A stretch of 15,228 nt of DNA from assembly GCA_026985435.1 (NCBI GenBank), contig JALSQL010000033.1, positions 1 to 15,228 of the forward strand, read 5' to 3'. The notes below the pieces were generated by a model. The model saw only the letters and a list, made by a program, of their open reading frames with translations. It was not told the DNA's origin and did no database searches. Source of the stretch: Acidilobaceae archaeon. Lineage in GTDB: Archaea > Thermoproteota > Thermoprotei_A > Sulfolobales > Acidilobaceae. Made by a program: the position numbers and the translations under genes. Of this stretch, positions 5,438-12,250 are shown one piece after another (position 1 is the first letter of the stretch; the number at the start of each line of letters is the position of its first letter).

Positions 5438-8400
5438 CGCGCCGGGGGCTGCGGGGGGTACTCTCGGCGTGGACTACTGGGCGCGCCAGGTCCTCGCAAT
5501 CCTTAGCAGCGCACCGTGGGAGGCCTGGATCGCGCCGACAGGCCCCCTCGACCTGGAGCTCGGCGAGCTGGCTGGCCTCGTAGAGGAGAAGCTGCGTAGC
5601 ATGCACAAGATCGAAGCCAGCCTACGAGGGGCTAGGAGCCACGGGGAGCTAATGCTCATGGCGCTAGAGGCAGCCCTGAAGAGCCTGGAGCCCAGCGATG
5701 GCATCAGCAAAATCGTAGCCAGAGCCCTTGACATCCTACGGGGCAGGGACGGGGGGAGGAAGCAGTACGGGATCGTCAGCGAGTGCAGGAGGCTGGCATC
5801 AACATTCGAGACCCTCGCCGCGCAGCATATCGACAAGGCGGTGAAAGCCATACTCGGCCCGAGCTTCGGCTTCCAGGCGGCCGCGCGGGGCCGTCGAGCC
5901 TTCAGGGTTAGGAACATATTCCAGCCCAGCCTAGAGTACGAGCCCGCCTCCAGCGATGTTGACCGGCTCACGCCGGAGCGCCTGGCTAGCTATGTCGCGA
6001 GGACCGTGGCGGCAGCAGCGGGGCTCGCCCTGAGGCTCCACGTCGAGGGCGGGCTGGAGGCTGGCCCATCGCTGGTCCACGCCCTGCTCTTGGCCCTCGA
6101 GGAGGAGTGGTACGAGGAGCTAGGCCGCATCATACCCCCGGGCGACCCTCGGGTGCCCACCTACTCGTTCTTCGACTACATCTACGCGGTCGCAATGGTC
6201 TGCGGGATACTCCACCCCGACCAGTCGGGCGTGGCGCTCCAGGGCAGGCTCCTAATAGCGGACCTCGGCGGCATCCAGGACTACATAGCCGAGTCGAGGA
6301 GGCTCCGCGACTACTGGGCCTCGAGCTGGCTTGGCAGCGCCCTCCTCTGGGCCTCTATAAGGCCGCTCCTAGAGAGGTACGGGCCGGGCGTGGCGGTATC
6401 GCCCCCGGTGAGGCTCCACTCATTCTACACCGCCTGGCTGGCCGGCTTGGCCGGCCTCAACCCGGACTCCTGCGATGGTTTAGAGCGCAGCGGCGCCGAA
6501 GAGTGGCAGCGGCTACTCTGCTCGGCCCTCGCCCGGGCCAACGGCCCGGAGAGGTGGCCAGTCCACGCCACGGTGCCCTCTAGGGCACTCCTAATACTGC
6601 CACCACCTGTAGGCACTAGCTCCTACTCTGGGCTCGTCACCCAGAGCTATAACGACGCGTGGAACTCAATACGGGTGAGGCTCTCGAGAATAGTAAGGGA
6701 GTACTATAGGAGGGCCGCCGAAATCCTATCCAAGACAGAGTCTGAAGAGAGCAAGGGGGAGAGCGGAAGCGGGCAAAGCCCGGGGCACCCAACCCCGCGT
6801 GACCTCTACCTGTACTCGGTCATGCTGCTAGCGCTGGCAGAGGACCTGAGCGGGGAAGAGCGGGTAGACCTATCTAGGAGACTGTTCGGCAGATACTATA
6901 CTTCTTGTAGCAGTAGCAACGGAGACTCTGAGACTAAGAAATGTCTTTGTAATTTAATCAACACTATCGGTAATCTAGTCAACACTATCAGAGAGAGCCT
7001 TAAAGAGCAGCCGGAGAGTCAGAAAAATTATAAATACGACTGCAGTAAATCGCTCGATAATCTCAGAGAGCTATTCGAGAACGATAATCTCAGAGAGCTA
7101 TTCGAGAATCTACTTAGGGATCTAGCCGGGCTTTCGAGAAAGTTCCGTAGGGCCCTGGAAGGGATAGAGCCCCCGCTCCCCCTGAGGGTGGTGGAGGAGG
7201 ATCTAGGCGGCGATGAGTTTAGGGGCTCCTACGAGTTGTTCTTCGATTCCGTAGCCTCGGAGGCGCTGAGGATAGCTGAGTCACGCGAGGATCTAGAACC
7301 TCGAATACGCGGCATAGTTAGAGCGGCACTCTCCGGGTTCTCCCAGGACAGGCTCAGCCTGGCATACGCCTTCGCCACAGGCGTATGGGCGCCCAGGGTG
7401 GAGTCGAGGATTAGGGTTCGCGTGAACCCCAGAGCCGCTGGCCCCAACGCCTTCAGGCTCTCGAGGATGCTGCACGCCATATACACATGGTCGAGGCTGG
7501 AGGCTCGCGGGCTCCAGCAGGAGGGTGAGGCTAGGTCCGTGGAGGCGAACGTTTACTGCACCGTGTGCGGCAGGAACCTGGCCATAGTAGACACGAGCCT
7601 CCACGCGAGGCTGCTACGGTTAGGAGCCAGCTCCGAGTGGGGAGGAGATGGTGGAGGCGCGCTAGGGCTAATAGCGCGAGAGACCTCGTCTCACACATCG
7701 GAGAGGCTGTGCCCCTACTGTCTGGCGAAGAGGCTCACTCGGCGCTTGCTTGTAGGCGAGGGCCCCGCCGGGGTGGCGGGCCAGGGTAGCCTGGCGAAGG
7801 AGCTAGTCGGGGTTGAAGCCAGTAGGAAGGCGAGGGAGACACTAGCGGGGGGCTCGGTGGTCCATTACACGTCGGCCCTACGCCTCAACCTAGCCAGGTT
7901 CTACAAGCAGCTAGACGACCTGAAGGAGCTCTGCAAGAGGCTGAAAGGGAGGGTTGAAAGGGCCATCGAGCTGCTGGAGCAGCTCGGAGTGCCTGTTAGA
8001 GCGAATAGCTTCCGCAACATCATACCGCCCGAGGAGCTGAGGCACCGGGGCAATAGTGCCCAGGTACTAGGGGAGAAGTGCTTGGAGCTACTCGAGGTAC
8101 TCTACTTAGAGATACTCTCCGATAGAACAATCGCCGAGAGAATACAGAGGATCCTCGAGTCCACAGAGGGCTTAGAGGAGCTGGGGGAGGTCGTCAGGAG
8201 GATAGAGAGGCTGGCGTCTCGCGTTAGGGAGGCTAGGGTGTACTCTATCCTGGTCTCAGACGGGGATCTCATAGGAAGCGGCGTCCATAGGGGCATCCTC
8301 TCGCTCCCGCCCAGGAGGTACTACACCCTAGCACTAAGCGGCACCATCGAGGACAGGATAATAGCCGAGGTGGCAGTGGAGACCTATACTACGATAGCCG

Positions 8401-9299
8401 AGGCTGTCGGCAGGGTGCTGGCTAAGGCGGGGGTCGAACGGGCCGGGGAGCTCACGGTAGTGCTGACTCCCTCCTACCACTTCACCGTGTCAAGGGCGTT
8501 AGCCGCCATAGCCCAGCTAGACAGGGTAGCCGCCAGCGAGCATGGCTCCTTCATAGTATACGCTGGGGGGGACGACCTGCAGGCTGTAGTGCCCCCCGCG
8601 AGGTTCGTAGAGGGGAAAGTGGAGGCTACAGCGCTGCGCCTGGCCGCGGATGTGAGGAACAACTACTGGGGCACTATTGTGGATGGGTTTGTGGAATATG
8701 AGGGGGCGGTTGTGCCAGCTATGCGCGCGTATGGGAGGAGCACCGCGGTATACTATACGAGGGTCAAGACTCCCATGTGGGCCGCCATAAGGTCCGCCCA
8801 CAGGCTCCTCGAGTCCAAGGATGGCACTTCAAGGGTCCTGCTGCCCGGGTTCCCCGGCGAGAAGCCCATAGAGGAGCCTAAGGACGTCGGGTTCGCCGCG
8901 TACGAGTACGGGCGCGACCCCGCTATACTCCCAATATCCCTGCCGGGCACTCCGGGCCAGCTGGCCGGCTCTCTCGAGCTTGCCGCGCGGATAGCCGAGT
9001 CGAACCTAGACCGCCGCTCGGCGGTTCCAACCTCGGCCCTCTACAAGCCCCTCCGCGAGGAGAGCCGGATCCGGGGCCTCCTCGAGGACGGCTACCCCTG
9101 GCTGGCCCTCCGGTTAGCTGAGTACCTGGTAACCGCTGGGGGCGAGACCCGTGGAGCGGGGAGGGTCATCGAGCCGTTCAGCAGGCTATATCTAGCGAGG
9201 CTCGCTGTTAGGACTGACGACGGACGTGTTAGACCGCTGGCCGTAGAGGCCTTCCTGGCCGCAGTGGCTACCCGGGCGGCTGTGAGCGGGGGTGAGTAG
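5430..9299 (+). CDS. cmr2: Cmr2/Cas10, cyclic-oligoadenylate synthase; HD nuclease lost
   Basis: Large subunit of the type III-B complex, 1289 residues against the more usual 850-1000. The first palm domain is marked by LGGIQDYIAESRRLRDYWAS (from residue 279). A zinc finger is made by C710, C713, C761 and C764. The second palm carries YAGGDD (GGDD at 1046-1049), the metal site that turns ATP into cyclic oligoadenylate when target RNA is bound. The N-terminal HD site is gone: where active relatives read LHDPPEKAW-like sequence, this one reads LSSAPWEAW (25-33), and no HD pair is visible elsewhere in that region. An AT-rich insert at residues about 489-560 holds TSCSSSNGDSETKKCLCNL and two internal duplications. 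GTG 5430 follows AAGGGGGTG at 8 nt; ATG 5388 would overlap cmr6 by 50 nt and add an unlikely 14 residues. The gene ends 2 nt before cmr3. Confidence 0.96.
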   Translation: MGSAPGAAGGTLGVDYWARQVLAILSSAPWEAWIAPTGPLDLELGELAGLVEEKLRSMHKIEASLRGARSHGELMLMALEAALKSLEPSDGISKIVARALDILRGRDGGRKQYGIVSECRRLASTFETLAAQHIDKAVKAILGPSFGFQAAARGRRAFRVRNIFQPSLEYEPASSDVDRLTPERLASYVARTVAAAAGLALRLHVEGGLEAGPSLVHALLLALEEEWYEELGRIIPPGDPRVPTYSFFDYIYAVAMVCGILHPDQSGVALQGRLLIADLGGIQDYIAESRRLRDYWASSWLGSALLWASIRPLLERYGPGVAVSPPVRLHSFYTAWLAGLAGLNPDSCDGLERSGAEEWQRLLCSALARANGPERWPVHATVPSRALLILPPPVGTSSYSGLVTQSYNDAWNSIRVRLSRIVREYYRRAAEILSKTESEESKGESGSGQSPGHPTPRDLYLYSVMLLALAEDLSGEERVDLSRRLFGRYYTSCSSSNGDSETKKCLCNLINTIGNLVNTIRESLKEQPESQKNYKYDCSKSLDNLRELFENDNLRELFENLLRDLAGLSRKFRRALEGIEPPLPLRVVEEDLGGDEFRGSYELFFDSVASEALRIAESREDLEPRIRGIVRAALSGFSQDRLSLAYAFATGVWAPRVESRIRVRVNPRAAGPNAFRLSRMLHAIYTWSRLEARGLQQEGEARSVEANVYCTVCGRNLAIVDTSLHARLLRLGASSEWGGDGGGALGLIARETSSHTSERLCPYCLAKRLTRRLLVGEGPAGVAGQGSLAKELVGVEASRKARETLAGGSVVHYTSALRLNLARFYKQLDDLKELCKRLKGRVERAIELLEQLGVPVRANSFRNIIPPEELRHRGNSAQVLGEKCLELLEVLYLEILSDRTIAERIQRILESTEGLEELGEVVRRIERLASRVREARVYSILVSDGDLIGSGVHRGILSLPPRRYYTLALSGTIEDRIIAEVAVETYTTIAEAVGRVLAKAGVERAGELTVVLTPSYHFTVSRALAAIAQLDRVAASEHGSFIVYAGGDDLQAVVPPARFVEGKVEATALRLAADVRNNYWGTIVDGFVEYEGAVVPAMRAYGRSTAVYYTRVKTPMWAAIRSAHRLLESKDGTSRVLLPGFPGEKPIEEPKDVGFAAYEYGRDPAILPISLPGTPGQLAGSLELAARIAESNLDRRSAVPTSALYKPLREESRIRGLLEDGYPWLALRLAEYLVTAGGETRGAGRVIEPFSRLYLARLAVRTDDGRVRPLAVEAFLAAVATRAAVSGGE
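6958..6989 (+). repeat. 11-bp direct repeat, 21-bp period, inside cmr2 insert
   Basis: TCAACACTATC occurs at 6958-6968 and again at 6979-6989. The 21-bp period equals seven codons and gives NTIGNLV-NTIRESL, a heptad-like helix repeat. It lies in the AT-rich insert of Cmr2 and looks like a short tandem duplication that has partly diverged. Confidence 0.7.
7056..7109 (+). repeat. 27-bp perfect-frame tandem duplication inside cmr2
   Basis: Two adjacent 27-bp units (7056-7082 and 7083-7109) differ only at the last base. Each encodes DNLRELFEN, so the protein carries this nonapeptide twice in a row. Being a multiple of three, the duplication keeps the frame. The near identity at the DNA level suggests a recent event. 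Confidence 0.95.
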
Positions 9300-9301
9300 G
9301 G

Positions 9302-10540
9302 GTGGGGAAGCCTATACTCCTGGCGGTCTTTAGGTCACTGTGGCCCATGAGTTTCAGGGTTCCCGGCCCCTTCGAGGCCGGGGTGCACGGGCCAGCCACG
9401 TCGGCTAGGAGCGAGGCATACCCGCCCCCATCCACTATGGCTGGCGCGCTGGCTGCCGCCTTGCTAGGCCCCGCCGGGGACAACTCCGGCGGGCACAGCC
9501 AGAGCGCAACCCACGAGATCTATAGCAGCCTAGCTAGCTTCAAGTTCACGGAGAACCAGCTAAAACGCCTAGGCAACTCTATCCGCATCTACACCGGCCT
9601 GGCCGTGGGAGTCGACGGCCCACCCCGATCCTGCCACGCGGGGCCGAACGGCCTCTATGTACACACTGGGGAGGGAGTCTTCATGCCTCTAGGCAAGTTC
9701 AAGCAGCTGGTGGCCGCTATCGTCGCGGAGTACGCTGGAGGCCCGCTCAGGCCCTTCCAGCCAGCCTATATAATGGATGATGCAGTCAGGCGTGGGGCCG
9801 CTAGGCGCGTCGAGACAACGTCTAGGATAGGCATAGGGCTCCAGAGGCGAGACAAGAGCGTGGAGGAGCACATGCTGTACGTCCAGGAGATGGTCGACTA
9901 TAGCAGTGCCAGCCTCGCGCCAGCCGCCCTGATAGACTTGACTTCGAATAGCAAACCCAAGATCAAGCCCCCGAAGACTATCAGGGAGGTGCTGGACGGC
10001 AAGACGCTCGTAGCCCCGGCAGTCCTAGGCGGCGAGGGCAGGGCCTCAACCCTCGAGGTGTCTAGGTGCGAGAAAGACCCGGGCGAGCTGCTCTCGGAGG
10101 GCAACCCTAGGAGGGGCCTGGTGGCAGCCGCGCTCATCTCGCCAGCCCTCATAGGCGTCAGGAAGCCCGTAGATATAGGCAGGGCGGGAGAGCCTGTAGT
10201 GCTTGACACAAACCTGGCTAGGGGGATAGCTGAGAAGCTGCTGAAGGCCGCCGAAAAGGATATCGGCGGCATAGCGAAATCCCTGGAGCCGGTTACGGCG
10301 ATCATGCTCCACAAGAGGGGCGTGGAAGCGCGGAGCATAGGCTGGGACATCTACCTCGACGCGCCCAGGCCCCCAGCGATAGTTGTACCCCCAGGAACCA
10401 TCCTGGTCTACAGGTACAAGGCCAGCGGCGCCAGCGGGCAGCCCAGCGATATAGGTAAGGCCGCCAGGGTGCTAGCTAGAAAAGGGCTCGGCGAGCTCTC
10501 GCACCTAGGCTGGGGCACCGTGGTCACAGTAGCGCTCTAG
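9302..10540 (+). CDS. cmr3: Cmr3, crRNA 5'-handle-binding RAMP of type III-B complex
   Basis: Cmr3 pairs with Cmr2 at the foot of the complex and holds the crRNA 5' tag. The protein has 412 residues. Diagnostic parts are AVFRSLWPMSFRVPGPFEAG (8-27, the family's RDGRPF-like region), SARSEAYPPPSTMAGALAAAL (34-54, the PPPST motif), a central RVETTSRIGIGLQRRDKSVEEHMLYV segment, and the C-terminal glycine-rich LARKGLGELSHLGWGTV loop. It has only two cysteines and lacks the long low-complexity inserts of its neighbours. GTG 9302 begins 2 nt after the cmr2 stop and follows GGGGGTGAG. The gene ends 7 nt before the convergent stop of the minus-strand cassette, with no terminator-like sequence between them. 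Confidence 0.93.
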   Translation: MGKPILLAVFRSLWPMSFRVPGPFEAGVHGPATSARSEAYPPPSTMAGALAAALLGPAGDNSGGHSQSATHEIYSSLASFKFTENQLKRLGNSIRIYTGLAVGVDGPPRSCHAGPNGLYVHTGEGVFMPLGKFKQLVAAIVAEYAGGPLRPFQPAYIMDDAVRRGAARRVETTSRIGIGLQRRDKSVEEHMLYVQEMVDYSSASLAPAALIDLTSNSKPKIKPPKTIREVLDGKTLVAPAVLGGEGRASTLEVSRCEKDPGELLSEGNPRRGLVAAALISPALIGVRKPVDIGRAGEPVVLDTNLARGIAEKLLKAAEKDIGGIAKSLEPVTAIMLHKRGVEARSIGWDIYLDAPRPPAIVVPPGTILVYRYKASGASGQPSDIGKAARVLARKGLGELSHLGWGTVVTVAL

Positions 10541-10547
10541 CCCATTC

Positions 10548-12239
10548 TCAGGGCGCTCCGACTATGCCGTCGAGAACATTGACCTCCCCGGGGCACCCCT
10601 TCCCCCCGGGCTGCCCGCTGGCGCCAGAGGTGCTCCGGCTGTAATCTCTTAGGCCAGCGAGGAGGGGGTATACGGTCTGGGCGGCCCCCGCTAGTACAGC
10701 GCAACACTTGCAAGGGCCCTTGCTCACGTCGGGGCTCACGTCGGGCAGGCACGGCGCCGCCAGGCCGGCGAGGTAGTTGTACGCCACGTCGACCCCAGAG
10801 ATGGGTAGCACCCTGCAGTCAACCCTGGAGCCGCTCGAGCTCTGGTTCTGGCGGGTGTTCTCGCAGGTTGTGTCCTGCAGGTAGCGGAGGTTCAGTAGGG
10901 TGTAGAAGCTGCTGCCAACAAGCAGCTTATTGGCGCCGAGTAGGTTGGCTATAAGGTTTGCCGTGAGACCTCCCGTCTGGCCGGTGAGGGTTAGGAGCAG
11001 CACGTGGCAACCGTCGCCATTTAGCTTTCCTTCAACCTTGGAGACAGCGTTCAGCAGGAGGGGCATCCTGCCAACCAGCGGCTCGCTCCTGGCCAGCTTT
11101 TCCCTAAGCTCCTCTGCCTCGACCTGCCTGCTGCCTAGGCAGTGGAGGAGGCCCGAGAGAGCCCTGGCTTCAGTGTCGACGAGAACCTGGGAGACACCGG
11201 CTACTCCCTCGCGTATCCTATCGATCGCCTCGCGCCTCTCGCCCTGGCCGCCCAGGCCAGCGGCCGCCCCGAAGACCTGGCCGAGGGCGTCCTTTAGCTG
11301 CGCAAACCCGCCTAGGGAGGCCCTTATAGCCCTGGCGAGCCCGCAGTCGAGCTCCTCGGGGCTCACGCCGTGCTGGCTTATGGCCTTGCTAAGAGCATCC
11401 CTGGCTTCCTTGAAGGCCTGGAACGCTATCAATCTGGCGAACTCTGAGCCCACGCTTCGACCAGTGTAGAGCGCTGATCTCAGGGTGACATACGTGGTCA
11501 TCTCGGCCACGAGCGCTGCGAGTAGCCCCGCCGCGGCCCCAGCGTCGAGGAGCCCCAGGGCGACGGCGGAGAGTATATCCTGGGCCGCCGCGGCTCTCAG
11601 CTCCACTGGTAGCCTCGCCGGGCCGGAGAGTAGCGCGGTAATGTAGAACCCGAGCATCCTGGCGATGCGGTTGCTCTCCGCATCCACGTCGTCCCCGTCA
11701 CCGCGGATCACGCGTACGTGTACCATATCTGTACTATCAATGGCCGAGGCGTGCATGGGCGTGCCAGCGACTACCGTGGGGAGGTTCTTCAAAGTGGAAT
11801 AGTGGGCAGTCTTCATAAGGCCGGGCTGGTCTATCTCGTGCCACGCCCCCCCGACGACGAGCCCGAAGCTGGTCCCAGAGGGCACCAGCGACACGGGATC
11901 CCCGCGGAGCCTCTCCATGACCCTCACAAAGTTCTCGCCCCGAAGATCCCCTGAGCCTCCCAGGGAGGCGAAGAGGAACTTCCCAATATCGTAGAACGAC
12001 GTGGAGAGCCCCACGTAGAGAGTCTCCTCCACGTTGGGCCCTCCGAGTGCTCCAAAGCGGAACCGGGAGAAGCTCGCGTATTCAACTATAGACTGTAACA
12101 CGGTTGTTACCTTACTCTCGCTCTCACTACTCTCACTACTCTTCTTACGCTTCTTCTTCTTACTCTTCTTCTTACTATGGATGATGACGTGGAGAGCTAT
12201 CAGGGGGTAGAAGCCCCTTGAAGACATCCCGCCGCCCAT
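10548..12239 (-). CDS. Unrecognised 563-residue protein embedded in the Cmr locus (candidate accessory/effector)
   Basis: I do not recognise this family. The N terminus has a beta strand (YPLIALHVII, residues 11-20), then a block of lysines (23-33) and a Ser/Glu block (34-42). Residues 44-180 look alpha/beta (TLYVGLSTSFYDIGKFLF, DMVHVRVIRG). Residues 189-400 are predominantly helical, with a long hydrophobic Ala/Leu/Gly stretch at 222-246. CHVLLLTLTGQTGGLTANLI (411-430) is a strand followed by a glycine turn and a helix, loosely like the TGGTK-type nucleotide-contact turn of CARF domains. Cysteines bracket polar loops at C459/C475 and C497/C510, with C512 and C513 adjacent. No HEPN RX4-6H, HD or PD-ExK motif stands out. 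ATG 12239 follows GGTGGAG and lies 11 nt after the upstream gene, so the two genes are surely one operon. It converges on cmr3. A role as Cmr accessory or signal-responsive effector is inference from context. Confidence 0.8.
   Translation of the reverse strand: MGGGMSSRGFYPLIALHVIIHSKKKSKKKKRKKSSESSESESKVTTVLQSIVEYASFSRFRFGALGGPNVEETLYVGLSTSFYDIGKFLFASLGGSGDLRGENFVRVMERLRGDPVSLVPSGTSFGLVVGGAWHEIDQPGLMKTAHYSTLKNLPTVVAGTPMHASAIDSTDMVHVRVIRGDGDDVDAESNRIARMLGFYITALLSGPARLPVELRAAAAQDILSAVALGLLDAGAAAGLLAALVAEMTTYVTLRSALYTGRSVGSEFARLIAFQAFKEARDALSKAISQHGVSPEELDCGLARAIRASLGGFAQLKDALGQVFGAAAGLGGQGERREAIDRIREGVAGVSQVLVDTEARALSGLLHCLGSRQVEAEELREKLARSEPLVGRMPLLLNAVSKVEGKLNGDGCHVLLLTLTGQTGGLTANLIANLLGANKLLVGSSFYTLLNLRYLQDTTCENTRQNQSSSGSRVDCRVLPISGVDVAYNYLAGLAAPCLPDVSPDVSKGPCKCCAVLAGAAQTVYPLLAGLRDYSRSTSGASGQPGGKGCPGEVNVLDGIVGAP
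12117..12180 (-). repeat. Simple-sequence CTT/CTCACTACT tract encoding the Lys and Ser/Glu blocks
   Basis: The plus strand here is nearly pure pyrimidine-biased simple sequence: CTTCTTCTT runs interrupted by ACG or ACT, and CTCACTACT twice in tandem. Read on the minus strand it encodes the KKKSKKKKRKK basic block followed by the SSESSESES block of the 563-residue protein. Such tracts vary in length by slippage, so this segment is probably length-variable among strains. Confidence 0.75.
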
Positions 12240-12250
12240 GACGCTCCACC

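Noticed and set aside
6958..7109. Repeats in cmr2 as a CRISPR array
   Set aside because: The units are tandem without unique spacers of regular length and are in frame inside a conserved gene. No CRISPR array was seen anywhere in the window.
10541..10547. Terminator between the convergent cmr3 and cassette genes
   Set aside because: Only 7 nt separate the stops and there is no T-tract or hairpin there. Overlapping transcript ends are likely, but no terminator can be called.
10930..11469. 179-codon plus-strand frame within the cassette region
   Set aside because: Ser/Pro/Arg-rich product antisense to the 563-residue protein, which has the better start, ribosome-binding site and operon spacing.
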